The notes: a model not told the origin generated them from the letters alone. Positions 15,290 through 24,124 are shown, numbered from the stretch's first letter. The stretch is 64,000 bases of DNA from Solirubrobacterales bacterium (GCA_016185345.1 JACPNS010000003.1:186001-250000), one strand, 5' to 3'. Program-made: numbers and translations.

Positions 15290-16948
15290 ATGAAGCCCCC
15301 ACCAGTGACGCTCACCGGCAAAAAGACCGCGCCGCCCAAGGACGACGGCCAGGAGCGCACGCCCGACGGCGAGCTGCTCACAACGATTTCCGGAGAGCCG
15401 TCGAGGCCGCTCTACAGGCCCGACGACGCCGACATCGACTACGAGCGCGACCTTGGAGATCCGGGCGAGTTCCCCTACACCCGCGGGCCCTACGAGACGA
15501 TGCACCGCGGTCGCATGTTCACGATGCGCCAGTTCGCGGGCTTTGGCACGGCCGAGGAGACCAACGAGCGCTTTCGCTACCTGCTTGATCACGGTCAGAC
15601 CGGACTGTCGACCGCATTCGACATGCCGTCTCTGATGGGACACGACAGCGACGACAACCGCTCGCTCGGCGAGGTCGGCCGCGAAGGCGTGGCGATCGAC
15701 ACGCTCGACGACATGGAGACGCTCTTCCAGGGCATCCAGCTGGACAAAGTCAGCACGTCGATGACGATCAACGCGCCTGCCGCGATCATGCTCGCCTTCT
15801 ACGTCGCCGCCGCAGAGCGCAAGGGTGTTCCGCCCGAGAAGCTCGCCGGCACCTTCCAGACCGACATCCTCAAGGAATACATCGCTCAGAAGGAGTGGTG
15901 CTTCCCAATCGACGAGGCCATGCGCCTCGTGACGGACCTGATCGAGTACTGCACCCGCGAAATGCCACTCATGCACCCAGTCTCGATCAGCGGATACCAC
16001 ATCCGCGAGGCTGGATCGACTGCCCAGCAGGAGCTTGCCTTCACCTTGGCCGATGGCTTTGCATACGTGCGGGCCGGCATTGAGCGCGGCCTTGATGTCG
16101 ATGATTTTGCGCCTCGTCTGAGCTTCTTCTTCAACGCCCAGATCGAGTTCTTCGAGGAGATCGCCAAGTACCGCGCTGCCCGTCGCATCTGGGCGCGCGA
16201 GCTGCGCGACACCTACGGGGCAAAAAACCCGAAGTCGATGCTTATGCGCTTCCACACGCAGACCGCAGGCGTTTCACTGACCGCTCAGCAGCCCGAGGTC
16301 AATCACATCCGCACCGCGATCGAGGCGCTTGCCGGCGTGCTCGGCGGGACGCAGTCGCTGCACACCAACTCGTTCGACGAGGCGCTTGCTCTGCCGACCG
16401 AGGACGCAGTCCGAATCGCTCTGCGCACCCAGCAGGTAATCGCCCACGAGACCGGGGTGACGCGCACGGCCGATCCGCTGGGCGGCAGCTACTACGTCGA
16501 GACGCTGACCAACGAGATGGAGGCGGCGGCTTACGATTACTTCAGGCGTATCGACGAACTCGGCGGAATCGTGGACTCGATCAAGCAGGGCTTCCCGCAG
16601 CGCGAGATTGCCGACGCTGCTTTCCGCTACCAGCAAGAGGTCGACGCCGGCGAGCGCATCGTCGTGGGCGTGAACAAATACAAGCTCGAGACCGACGACT
16701 CACCCGAGATTCTGCGCATCTCCGCGGAGCTCGAGCGCAAGCAGGTCAATCGCGTCAAGGCAGTTCGCACCTCACGCGACGCCACCGCCGTCGAAGCGTC
16801 GTTGAAGGCGCTGCGCGAGGCGGCAGCAACCGATCAGAATCTGATGTACCCGATCCTTGACTGCGCCCGGTTGATGGCGACGGAGGGCGAAATGGTCCAC
16901 GCGTTGCAGGACGTCTTCGGCACATATCGTGAGGTACCGGTCTTCTGA
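15290..16948 (+). CDS. icmA: B12-dependent acyl-CoA mutase large subunit, predicted isobutyryl-CoA mutase type
   Basis: A 552-residue catalytic subunit without its own B12 domain. It has the mutase TIM-barrel hallmarks [31 protein letters not shown] and [16 protein letters not shown]. Two substrate-defining positions are Phe82 (RQFAGFG) and Gln200 (IAQKEW). Methylmalonyl-CoA mutase has Tyr and Arg there (Tyr89, Arg207 in Propionibacterium), whereas isobutyryl-CoA mutase has Phe and Gln. The enzyme should therefore interconvert isobutyryl-CoA and butyryl-CoA. The cobalamin-binding partner is at 18699-19109. The ATG at 15290 has CGGAG 4 bases upstream. Automatic annotation would probably say methylmalonyl-CoA mutase. 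Confidence 0.85.
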   Translation: MKPPPVTLTGKKTAPPKDDGQERTPDGELLTTISGEPSRPLYRPDDADIDYERDLGDPGEFPYTRGPYETMHRGRMFTMRQFAGFGTAEETNERFRYLLDHGQTGLSTAFDMPSLMGHDSDDNRSLGEVGREGVAIDTLDDMETLFQGIQLDKVSTSMTINAPAAIMLAFYVAAAERKGVPPEKLAGTFQTDILKEYIAQKEWCFPIDEAMRLVTDLIEYCTREMPLMHPVSISGYHIREAGSTAQQELAFTLADGFAYVRAGIERGLDVDDFAPRLSFFFNAQIEFFEEIAKYRAARRIWARELRDTYGAKNPKSMLMRFHTQTAGVSLTAQQPEVNHIRTAIEALAGVLGGTQSLHTNSFDEALALPTEDAVRIALRTQQVIAHETGVTRTADPLGGSYYVETLTNEMEAAAYDYFRRIDELGGIVDSIKQGFPQREIADAAFRYQQEVDAGERIVVGVNKYKLETDDSPEILRISAELERKQVNRVKAVRTSRDATAVEASLKALREAAATDQNLMYPILDCARLMATEGEMVHALQDVFGTYREVPVF

Positions 16949-16989
16949 TCGGACGAAATCCCGGCGCGGTTACATAACCTCCGCTCCCA

Positions 16990-18087
16990 ATGCTCCTCGG
17001 CAAATTCACACAGGTCGCTGCTGCTTCGGGTTCGTCCGCGCCGACCTGGCTGTGGATCGGCTTCGCCGTGTCGGTCGTCTTCTTCCTCTTTCTCGACCTT
17101 TTCGTTTTTCATAAGGGCGCGCACAAGGTGGACATCAAGGAGGCGCTCTGGGCAAACATTATCTGGGTCGCGATCGGCCTTGGCTTCGGCCTGATCGTCC
17201 TCTGGGAACTCGGAAGCACCAGCGCCAGCGAGTACTACGCCGGGTACCTGCTTGAGCGAGCTCTGTCCGTTGACAACGTCTTCGTCTTCGCCGTCATCTT
17301 CGCTTATTTCAAGGTCCCCGCAAAGCTGCAGAACGGTGTCTTGTTCTGGGGATTGATCATGGCGCTGTTCATGCGCGCCGGTTTCATCCTTGCGGGCTCC
17401 GAGCTGATCGAGCGCTATGACTGGGTCATCTACTTCTTCGGCATCCTGTTGATCGCCACCGGTATCCGCATGGCGACCCACGATGTTGGCGAGACCGATC
17501 CGTCCAAGAACCTCGCGCTGCGCTTTCTGCGCAAGTTGATGCCGGTCAGTCACAGGTACCACGGCGAGAAGTACTTCATACGTCCTGACGATGTCCATCC
17601 GGGCGAAGAGTTCGACTCAGGTCGCCAGCCAGGGCAAAAGGGCCTGCTCGGCAAGCTTGTCGCGACCCCGCTTGCTGCGGCGATTCTCGTAGTCGCAGCT
17701 ACCGACCTCGTCTTCGCGATCGACTCGATCCCAGCGATCTTCGCAATCACCAACGACAAGTTCATCATCTACACATCAAACGCCTTCGCGCTGCTCGGTA
17801 TGCGCGCTCTCTACTTCCTGCTCGCCGACGCGATGGACCGTTTCATCTACTTGCAGATGGGACTGGCCGTGGTGCTGGTGTTCGTCGGGATCAAGTTCAT
17901 GATCAGCGACGTCTACCACGTGCCGATCGGCGCGTCGCTCGGTTTCATCGTGCTGGCCGCGGGCGGCTCGATCGTCTGGTCCCTGCTTGCCACTCGCGGT
18001 CAGAAGCCATTGCTGCCGGGTGAGCCAGACGAAAACCTTCAGCGCGAGCCAAAGACGTCAGATCTGCCCAAGCCGCCCGACGAGTAA
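16990..18087 (+). CDS. TerC/Alx family integral membrane protein
   Basis: A 365-residue multi-pass protein with the TerC signatures YLLERALSVDNVFVFAVIF and ATDLVFAIDSIPAIFAIT. These carry the conserved acidic residues in membrane helices that probably bind a metal ion. Members export manganese or act in tellurite and pH stress. The C-terminal 25 residues are a charged cytoplasmic tail. It sits between the two mutase subunit genes without an obvious functional link. The upstream gap is only 41 bases, so no manganese riboswitch is present. Confidence 0.88.
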   Translation: MLLGKFTQVAAASGSSAPTWLWIGFAVSVVFFLFLDLFVFHKGAHKVDIKEALWANIIWVAIGLGFGLIVLWELGSTSASEYYAGYLLERALSVDNVFVFAVIFAYFKVPAKLQNGVLFWGLIMALFMRAGFILAGSELIERYDWVIYFFGILLIATGIRMATHDVGETDPSKNLALRFLRKLMPVSHRYHGEKYFIRPDDVHPGEEFDSGRQPGQKGLLGKLVATPLAAAILVVAATDLVFAIDSIPAIFAITNDKFIIYTSNAFALLGMRALYFLLADAMDRFIYLQMGLAVVLVFVGIKFMISDVYHVPIGASLGFIVLAAGGSIVWSLLATRGQKPLLPGEPDENLQREPKTSDLPKPPDE

Positions 18088-18172
18088 GACTCTCAGCGTC
18101 TCTGAGGCGCAGCTCAGCTGATTCCCAGCTAAAGCGTGGAGCATCACTGCATCCTCAACCAGGAAGATGCAG

Positions 18173-18658
18173 ATGAATCTCGACAAAGAGCAAAAGACCT
18201 GGCTCGTGATCGCGCTGGGCGCCGTCGTGGTGCTTGTGCTGGGTTTCTCCCTACTGAACACATCTGATTCCGACACAAGCGCCAACGCAAACGCGCAGAT
18301 GCCCGGGCCCGACCCGAGCGGCGCTGGAGGCGACGGGATGGGGCAGGGCGGTCCTCCCGGCGGCGGTCCAGGGGGTCCCGGCCAGATGGAAGAGGTCACC
18401 GGTTCTGCCGCGACCAAGGCCAAGGAGGCCGCCGAGGCTGAGGTGGATGGCACCGCCCAGCGCGTGATGAAGAACCCGCAGGGTTCTGGCTACATCGTCA
18501 TCGTCCAGACCGAAGAAGGCACGCCGACGATCGTGACGGTCAGCGCCAAATTCAAGGTGACCGAGTCGCGGGCGATGCAGGGCCCGCCGGGCGGAGGCCA
18601 GGGCGGACCGCCGCAGGGCAGTCAACCCCCGTCAGTTGAAGGCACCAACACTCAGTAG
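18173..18658 (+). CDS. Membrane-anchored Gly/Pro-rich protein
   Basis: A 161-residue protein: short cytoplasmic start, one membrane helix at about 10-28 ([19 protein letters not shown]), a Gly/Pro/Met-rich linker, a small folded part (about 70-125, ending in [16 protein letters not shown]), and a Gly/Pro/Gln-rich end. Start 18173 is preferred to the ATG at 18167 because AGGAAG at 18161-18166 is then 6 bases upstream. The family is not recognised. It separates terC from icmB. Confidence 0.65.
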   Translation: MNLDKEQKTWLVIALGAVVVLVLGFSLLNTSDSDTSANANAQMPGPDPSGAGGDGMGQGGPPGGGPGGPGQMEEVTGSAATKAKEAAEAEVDGTAQRVMKNPQGSGYIVIVQTEEGTPTIVTVSAKFKVTESRAMQGPPGGGQGGPPQGSQPPSVEGTNTQ

Positions 18659-18665
18659 CGATCAG

Positions 18666-18703
18666 CTCATGCGCGGCGCAGCTAGTCTTTCGCCGCGCAT
18701 GAG
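18666..18703 (+). promoter_or_regulatory. Hairpin enclosing the start codon of the mutase small subunit
   Basis: A perfect 13-bp inverted repeat, CTCATGCGCGGCG (18666-18678) and CGCCGCGCATGAG (18691-18703), with a 12-base loop. The ATG at 18699-18701 is inside the right arm, and no Shine-Dalgarno sequence is available. In RNA the start would be locked in a very stable stem. It could regulate translation or end the upstream transcript. Confidence 0.65.
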
Positions 18704-19109
18704 CGATTCAGCCACAAGCAAAAAGATCCGCGTCGTCGTAGCCAAGCCCGGCCTCGACGGACACGACCGTGGAGCGAAGATCATCGCCCGCGCACTTCGT
18801 GATGCCGGCATGGAGGTCATCTACACCGGCCTCCACCAGACGCCCGAGCAGATCGTCGAAACAGCGCTGCAGGAAGACGCCGACGCGATCGGCCTTTCAA
18901 TCCTTTCCGGCGCCCACATGACGCTCGTGCCGAAGATCATGAAGCTTCTGGGCGAGCAGGACGCCGCCGACATCCTGGTCTGCGTAGGAGGGACGATCCC
19001 GGCCGACGACATTGAGCCGCTGAAGGAGCTCGGCGTGGCTGGCATCTTCACGCCTGGTTCGCCGACGACTGACATTGTTGACTTCATTACTGGGGCTGTT
19101 GCGGCTTAG
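18699..19109 (+). CDS. icmB: Cobalamin-binding small subunit of the acyl-CoA mutase
   Basis: A 136-residue B12-binding protein with the base-off motif DGHDRGA (His ligand), SILSGAH and [13 protein letters not shown]. It follows the same pattern and length as Streptomyces IcmB. It pairs with the large subunit at 15290-16948 and carries adenosylcobalamin in the lower axial His form. Start ATG 18699 ([18 protein letters not shown]) lies inside a 13-bp hairpin. The two subunit genes are split by terC and a membrane protein rather than adjacent. Confidence 0.9.
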   Translation: MSDSATSKKIRVVVAKPGLDGHDRGAKIIARALRDAGMEVIYTGLHQTPEQIVETALQEDADAIGLSILSGAHMTLVPKIMKLLGEQDAADILVCVGGTIPADDIEPLKELGVAGIFTPGSPTTDIVDFITGAVAA

Positions 19110-19128
19110 TTGATTGCTGTTGCCTTTC

Positions 19129-19412
19129 GCTTGCCATGTTGATGGCGGCGATGGGGTGGAGTCGTTGGGATCGGTTCGGAGTCCGCACGGAGGGGACCGA
19201 TCCATGGGATGGGCGGCGCGATTGGCGACCTCGCATACCTAAGCGGAGAAACTTCCACAGTCCACCCCGGCGGGACAGACTGTGGATTAAATCCCGCATA
19301 CCTAAGCCGCCCAGCATTTCGCACCCCCGGCGACCGGCGCCGATCCCCCGCGCGAAACGCCACGCACCGCCAACCCCGACTTCACCCCATCGCCGCCATC
19401 GACACGGCAAGC
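19129..19412. repeat. 284-bp element bounded by 36-base imperfect inverted repeats
   Basis: Arms 19129-19164 and 19377-19412 match at 33 of 36 positions, including an uninterrupted 18-base block (19141-19158 and 19383-19400). Inside are CGCATACCTAAGC twice and a hairpin at 19254-19286. There is no coding sequence inside. It could be a miniature inverted-repeat element or a large cruciform/RNA structure. Confidence 0.6.
19254..19286. repeat. Hairpin TCCACAGTC/GACTGTGGA
   Basis: A perfect 9-bp inverted repeat with a 15-base GC-rich loop containing CCGGCG. A related hairpin, with the same TCCACAGT and ACTGTGGA arms and CCGGCG in the loop, occurs after atpC at 41797-41829. Confidence 0.5.
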
Positions 19413-19465
19413 CCAGCACGGTCAACGCCTCCTCACCCCACGAGGCGCACTACAATTCCACCCAC

Positions 19466-19489
19466 CTAAGTAACTATTGAGTCACTTAG
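19466..19489 (+). promoter_or_regulatory. Palindromic operator in front of the etf operon
   Basis: CTAAGTAACT and AGTCACTTAG form a near-perfect inverted repeat (9 of 10) with a 4-base spacer. A TACAAT -10-like hexamer is at 19451-19456, so the palindrome would cover the first transcribed bases. That is a typical repressor position. The -35 is not clear, and the regulator is unknown. Confidence 0.45.
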
Positions 19490-19717
19490 CCAAAGCAGTT
19501 ACCCAAAAACGTCCGGCCAACATCCGCATGAACGTTCGTAAACCCGCTAACTTTCACCCGCGCGTATCTGACCGTCTGGAACGCGACGACACAAGCTTTC
19601 CGCACTTCCCAGAGAGCTCTCTTTTGTCCCGGATCCCAATCCCAGGACGCAATTGCCAGTCATGACCACCAATCCGTCCGTGCCCAGTTACGGCCGAACC
19701 CCTAACAGGAGGACATC

Positions 19718-20512
19718 TTGAAGATCGCCGTCCTTGTCAAGGAGGTTCCGGACGCCGCAGTCGAAAAGCGCCTCGATCCAGCATCGAAGCGCATCGACCG
19801 TTCCGGCGAGAAGAACCTCAACCCATTCGATACGCACGCCCTCGAGGCCGCGGTGCAGCTCAAAGAAGGCGGCGCCCCGGTTGAGGAAATCGTTGCGGTC
19901 ACCATGGGACCAGACTCATCAGTCCGTACGCTGCACAAGGCAGTGTCACTGGGCGCAAACCGCTCAATCCAGCTGACCGACGACGCACTCGCCGGCTCAG
20001 ACGTGAACGCCACTGGCTACGCACTCGCAAAGGTGCTCGAGTCAGAGGCACCCGACCTCGTCCTCTTGGGGCAGCAGTCGGACGACGGCGAGAATTACAC
20101 GATCGGCGCAGTTGTCGCCGACCACCTGCAGTTCCCGTCACTGACCCAGGTCGTTGACCTCAAGCTTGAGGGCAACACCCTCACCATGAAGCGCCAGGCC
20201 GAGTACGGCTACGACACGGTCGAAGTTGACCTGCCGGCCGTGATCTCAGTCGGTGACGCGCTCAACGAGCCGCGCTACCCGTCGCTCAAGGACATCATGG
20301 GCGCCAAGAAGAAGCCGCTTGACACCAAGTCGGCTGCCGACGTCGGAATCGACGCCGGACAGGTCGGAGAGGCCGGTTCAAAGACCGAAGTCCTCGCGAT
20401 CAACCCGCCCCCGGCGAAGGAAGCCGGCGAGCTCATCGAGGACGCAGACGCCGACGTCGACGCAACCGTCGCACGCATCGTGTCCTTCCTCGAAGAAAGG
20501 AAGCTGATCTAA
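19718..20512 (+). CDS. etfB: Electron transfer flavoprotein beta subunit
   Basis: A 264-residue ETF beta/FixA protein that with EtfA carries FAD and AMP and passes electrons from acyl-CoA dehydrogenases. The N-terminus KIAVLVKEVPDAAVEKR and the signature around VADHLQFPSLTQVVDLKLEGNTL fit the family. The TTG start has a perfect AGGAGG 5 bases upstream. The gene heads an operon with etfA directly behind it and an ETF dehydrogenase third. Confidence 0.93.
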   Translation: MKIAVLVKEVPDAAVEKRLDPASKRIDRSGEKNLNPFDTHALEAAVQLKEGGAPVEEIVAVTMGPDSSVRTLHKAVSLGANRSIQLTDDALAGSDVNATGYALAKVLESEAPDLVLLGQQSDDGENYTIGAVVADHLQFPSLTQVVDLKLEGNTLTMKRQAEYGYDTVEVDLPAVISVGDALNEPRYPSLKDIMGAKKKPLDTKSAADVGIDAGQVGEAGSKTEVLAINPPPAKEAGELIEDADADVDATVARIVSFLEERKLI

Positions 20513-21487
20513 ATGGCAGGCATCATCGTTTACGTCCTCGGTAAGGACGGCGAATTCAACAAGAACTCGCTCGGCGCAATTTCCAAGGCAGCGCAGCTGG
20601 CCGGCGAGATCGGCGGCGAGGCGAGCGCAGTAGTCGTTGGCGAGAGCTTCGACGACGCAAAGCTTGCCGAGCTCGGCAAGTACGGCGCCGCGAAGGTCTA
20701 CAAGGTCACCGGCCCGGAGGGCGTTGCCCAGCCGGTAGTCGACGCGATCGAGAAGATCGCGACCGAGAACGACATCAAGTACGCGCTGTTCGGCGGAGGC
20801 CTCCTCGGCTTCGAGATCGGTGCTGGACTGACCGCTCGCCTGAACTGGGGCGTCACCGCTGAAGCCACCGGCATCCGTGCCGAGGGTGGAAAGCTGATCG
20901 TCGAGCGTCCGGTCCTTCAGGACTCGGCCATCGTTGACGTTGCCTACAAGGGCGACGGCGGAGTGATCGTCTCGCGTCTGAACGCGTTCGAGCCCAACGA
21001 CTCGATCGGCGCAGCCGGTGAAGTCGTGGACACCCCGGTTGAGTTCAAGGAGCACTCACTGCGCGCCAAGCTGGTCGCACGTGGTGTCCAGGAAGGTGCC
21101 GACGTCAACATCGAGGACGCCGACGTCATCATCGCCGGAGGCCGTGGCCTCGGCGAGGCAGCGAACTTCTCGCTGGCCGATGACCTCGCAGCATCGCTCG
21201 GTGGAACCGTTGCCGCTACCCGCGCCGTGGTTGACGCCGGTTGGTTCCCGTACGCGGGCCAGATCGGTCAGACCGGCAAGACCGTCGCACCGAAGCTGTA
21301 CCTCGCGCTGGGAATCTCCGGCGCGATCCAGCACAAGGTCGGTATGCAGGCATCAGAGAACATCGTCGCGATCAACAAGGACCCGAACGCGCCGATCTTC
21401 GAATTCAGTGACCTCGGTGTCGTGGGTGACCTTCACTCCATCGCGCCGAAGCTGACCGAGGCCATCAAGGCCAAGAAGGGCGCATAG
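20513..21487 (+). CDS. etfA: Electron transfer flavoprotein alpha subunit
   Basis: A 324-residue ETF alpha/FixB protein. The C-terminal FAD-binding region is complete: AGGRGLGEAANF, then GQTGKTVAPKLYLALGISGAIQH and VAINKDPNAPIF. Its ATG directly follows the etfB stop and uses GAAAGGAAG inside the end of etfB, so the two are co-translated for a 1:1 dimer. It should receive electrons from acyl-CoA dehydrogenases and deliver them to the dehydrogenase encoded next. Confidence 0.94.
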   Translation: MAGIIVYVLGKDGEFNKNSLGAISKAAQLAGEIGGEASAVVVGESFDDAKLAELGKYGAAKVYKVTGPEGVAQPVVDAIEKIATENDIKYALFGGGLLGFEIGAGLTARLNWGVTAEATGIRAEGGKLIVERPVLQDSAIVDVAYKGDGGVIVSRLNAFEPNDSIGAAGEVVDTPVEFKEHSLRAKLVARGVQEGADVNIEDADVIIAGGRGLGEAANFSLADDLAASLGGTVAATRAVVDAGWFPYAGQIGQTGKTVAPKLYLALGISGAIQHKVGMQASENIVAINKDPNAPIFEFSDLGVVGDLHSIAPKLTEAIKAKKGA

Positions 21488-21490
21488 CCG

Positions 21491-23191
21491 ATGTCCGGTC
21501 ACGGCGTCAAGCCCAGCGATTACCCGCCACCTGTGGATCAGGTGGCGGAGTACGTTGGTGCTCCCACCGATCCAGAGGATGAGCGGATCGAAGTTGGCAT
21601 CTGCGTAGTCGGCGGTGGACCCGCCGGCCTCGCAGCCGCCATCAAGATCATGCAGATCCTCGAGAAAGACCCTGAGCTGCTCGAGTCGCTCGGCGAGGTC
21701 CCTGTCGCCGTGATCGAAAAGGGCAAGGCCTGCGGAGCGCACACGCTCTCGGGCGCGAACATGCGTCCGAGCGCGATGCGCGAGCTGTTCCCGGACCTTC
21801 CGGAATCCGAGTGGCCCGTCTACGGGGAGGTCCACAAGGACTCCACCTACCTGCTCACCAAGAAGCGCAAGATCAAGCTCATGCCGCCCCCGCCGAACTT
21901 CAAGAACCACGGGAACTTCGTCACCTCGGTGGCCGAGCTCTCCCGTTGGCTCGCGGAGAAGGCAGAGGAGATGGGCGTCTACGTGCTGACCGAGACCGCA
22001 GCGATGAAGCTGTTGGTCGAAGAGGGCAAGGTCGTCGGTGTTCGCACCGGAGACCGTGGACAGGACCGTGAAGGCAACCCGATGGGCAACTTCGAGCCCG
22101 GTGTTGACGTTGTCGCCAAGGCAACGATCATCGCCGAAGGCACGATCGGCCACCTCACGATGGCCGCCCAGGAGTTCTTCGACATCCAGCCCGAGCAGCC
22201 GCAGCGCTATGAGCTCGGCGTCAAGGAGGTCTGGGAAGTCAAGGAGCCGCTCGACCAGGTCATCCACACGATGGGCTGGCCGCTGCGCAAGGGCGCTCGC
22301 TACAACGAGTTCGGTGGATCGTTCATCTACCCGATGGGCGAGGACAAGGTCTGCATCGGCATGGTGATCGGCCTCGACTACACCGACGCCACGCTCTCAT
22401 GCCACGACCTGCTCCAGCAGTTCAAGACCCACCCGCTGCCGAAGAAGATCCTCGAGGGCGGCAAGCGCGTCGCCTGGGGCGCCAAGACGATCCCGTCTGG
22501 CGGATGGTTCTCGATGCCGAAGTCACTTTCGGTTCCGGGCGCCGTGATCACCGGTGACGCTGGTGGAATGGTCAACGTCCCGTACCTGAAGGGCATCCAC
22601 TACGCGATGCACTCGGGCATGTACGCGGCCGAGGTCATCACCGACCAGCTCAAGGCTGGCTCGACCGACTTCGCCGAGTACGACAAGAAGGTCCAGGGCG
22701 GAATCATCGGCGACGAGCTCTACCGCGAGCGCAACATGCGTCAGGTGTTCAGCAAGGGATTCTTCGTCGGTGGCGCACTTGCCTCGATGGGAACGATCTC
22801 GCTGGGTCGCCTGCCGTTCGGCAAGTGGATCTCAGAGCCCGACGCAGATGAGCCGATGTTCCTCGGCGACCGCTACGACAAGTACCCGCAGCCCGACAAC
22901 GTGCTGACGTTCAGCAAGCTTGATTCGGTCTTCGGTTCCGGTAACGCAACGCGTGACTCGGCTCCGAACCACATCAAGATCCAGACGAACGTCCCGCGTG
23001 AAGTCGCGCAGACCTGGGTGTCACTCTGCCCCGCGCAGGTGTATGAGATCCCCGAGGGCGAGCCCTCAAGGGGCAACGTAAACGTCCACGTCACGCCGTC
23101 GAACTGCGTTCAATGCGGCGCGATCACGGCAAAGGGCGGCCGCTTCACACCGCCCGAAGGCGGCGACGGTCCGTTGTACCAGATCGTTTAG
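21491..23191 (+). CDS. Electron transfer flavoprotein:quinone oxidoreductase lacking one cluster cysteine
   Basis: A 566-residue ETF dehydrogenase homologue. It has the N-terminal FAD motif VGGGPAGLAAAIK, the middle quinone-binding part, and the C-terminal ferredoxin-like end. It should pass electrons from reduced ETF to menaquinone at the membrane. The usual four [4Fe-4S] cysteines align with Cys513, Cys539 and Cys542, but the fourth position (NCVQCGAI) is Ile545. Either a non-cysteine ligand or a different cluster is used, or this is a lineage habit. The ATG lies 3 bases after the etfA stop. Confidence 0.9.
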   Translation: MSGHGVKPSDYPPPVDQVAEYVGAPTDPEDERIEVGICVVGGGPAGLAAAIKIMQILEKDPELLESLGEVPVAVIEKGKACGAHTLSGANMRPSAMRELFPDLPESEWPVYGEVHKDSTYLLTKKRKIKLMPPPPNFKNHGNFVTSVAELSRWLAEKAEEMGVYVLTETAAMKLLVEEGKVVGVRTGDRGQDREGNPMGNFEPGVDVVAKATIIAEGTIGHLTMAAQEFFDIQPEQPQRYELGVKEVWEVKEPLDQVIHTMGWPLRKGARYNEFGGSFIYPMGEDKVCIGMVIGLDYTDATLSCHDLLQQFKTHPLPKKILEGGKRVAWGAKTIPSGGWFSMPKSLSVPGAVITGDAGGMVNVPYLKGIHYAMHSGMYAAEVITDQLKAGSTDFAEYDKKVQGGIIGDELYRERNMRQVFSKGFFVGGALASMGTISLGRLPFGKWISEPDADEPMFLGDRYDKYPQPDNVLTFSKLDSVFGSGNATRDSAPNHIKIQTNVPREVAQTWVSLCPAQVYEIPEGEPSRGNVNVHVTPSNCVQCGAITAKGGRFTPPEGGDGPLYQIV

Positions 23192-23220
23192 CACTCGCTC
23201 GTCAACACAGAAACTGAGAG

Positions 23221-23255
23221 ACGCCCTGCTTTCTTACCGAGAGCAGGGCGTTTTT
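23221..23255 (+). terminator. Intrinsic terminator of the etf operon
   Basis: A perfect 10-bp stem, ACGCCCTGCT and AGCAGGGCGT, with an 11-base loop, followed directly by TTTTT. It lies 30 bases after the ETF dehydrogenase stop and is the clearest rho-independent terminator in the window. Confidence 0.92.
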
Positions 23256-23302
23256 CGTTAAAGGTGCAAAACTTCCGCGTATCTGAGCGGTTAGTAGTTC
23301 AG

Positions 23303-24124
23303 ATGCACGGTATGCCCCGCCAGATCAAACAATCGCTCACGTTCGCTCTGCTGCTCACGCTCGTCTGGGCCACGCATGCTTCGGCCGCCTCAGTTTCGGT
23401 CAAGCCATCGCCCACCGCGAAGGTTGCAACCTTTGGCGACGGGTCGAAGCCGCCGGCTTCGGTCAAGCTGCGAGTCTGCCGCGGCGGCGCCTACTACGAC
23501 AACCGTCTGGTCTCTTTCCGAGTGCGCATGGGCCGCTTCAATCAGACGAGCGATCCGCAGAGCCTGCAAATGCGTTTCGAGGTGCTCCAGCGCCTCAACG
23601 AGAACAAGCGTTACAAGAAGCTCAAGGCCGACGGCCTTGGTACCTGGTTCAAGTCGAGCGATTCTGCGACGCTGTATCAGCGTGATCTCACCCTCACAAA
23701 TGTCGAGACCGCTGCCACTTACAAGGCCAGCGTCACCTTCCGCTGGACTGCGCCCGACGGTTCCGTCTCCTGGAAGCGAAAGATCGTCTCCACTGCCTGC
23801 ATGCAGAAGGTCCCACTCCCGAAGCTCAAGCTGACCAAAGTCATTGCGGTGCCGATCGTCGGATCAACGGCGCTTCAACACACGGTGACGGTCGTCAACG
23901 ATGGCCGATCCGAGGTCGTGAACCTGCCTGTGGGCATCTTCGTGGACTCGCTGTCACCGTCGATCGCAGTGATCGATTCGATCGGACCCAACCAGAGCGT
24001 TGACGTGCAGATCGAGGCGGCTTCGTGCCAAACCGGCGCGAACGCCGTGATCGATCCGCTGCGATCGATTGTGCGAATTCCGATGCACAACCGCACGCCG
24101 TTTCCGATCGCTCGCTGTAGCTGA
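23303..24124 (+). CDS. Secreted protein with a C-terminal CARDB-like domain
   Basis: A protein of about 273 residues with a signal peptide (RQIKQSL, hydrophobic core, cleavage near ASA-A). The C-terminal 90 residues (from LKLTKVIAVPIVG through HTVTVVNDGRSEVVNLPVGIFVDS) look like a CARDB/Ig-like beta-sandwich used in cell-surface proteins. Three or four Cys may form disulfides. The start is uncertain between ATG 23303, ATG 23312 and GTG 23264. No enzyme motif is present. Confidence 0.7.
   Translation: MHGMPRQIKQSLTFALLLTLVWATHASAASVSVKPSPTAKVATFGDGSKPPASVKLRVCRGGAYYDNRLVSFRVRMGRFNQTSDPQSLQMRFEVLQRLNENKRYKKLKADGLGTWFKSSDSATLYQRDLTLTNVETAATYKASVTFRWTAPDGSVSWKRKIVSTACMQKVPLPKLKLTKVIAVPIVGSTALQHTVTVVNDGRSEVVNLPVGIFVDSLSPSIAVIDSIGPNQSVDVQIEAASCQTGANAVIDPLRSIVRIPMHNRTPFPIARCS

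Larger units (their letters stand above)
19110..19717. other. 608-bp intergenic region with inverted-repeat element and etf regulatory sites
   Basis: No gene is supported here. The first half (19129-19412) is bounded by 36-base inverted arms and contains an inner hairpin and the repeat CGCATACCTAAGC twice. The second half holds a TACAAT hexamer at 19451-19456, a CTAAGT palindrome at 19466-19489, and the AGGAGG of etfB at 19707-19712. This is the promoter region of the etf operon. Confidence 0.6.

Noticed and set aside
16949-16989. Manganese (yybP-ykoY) riboswitch before terC
   Set aside because: Only 41 bases separate the genes, too few for that RNA, and none of its conserved loops is seen.
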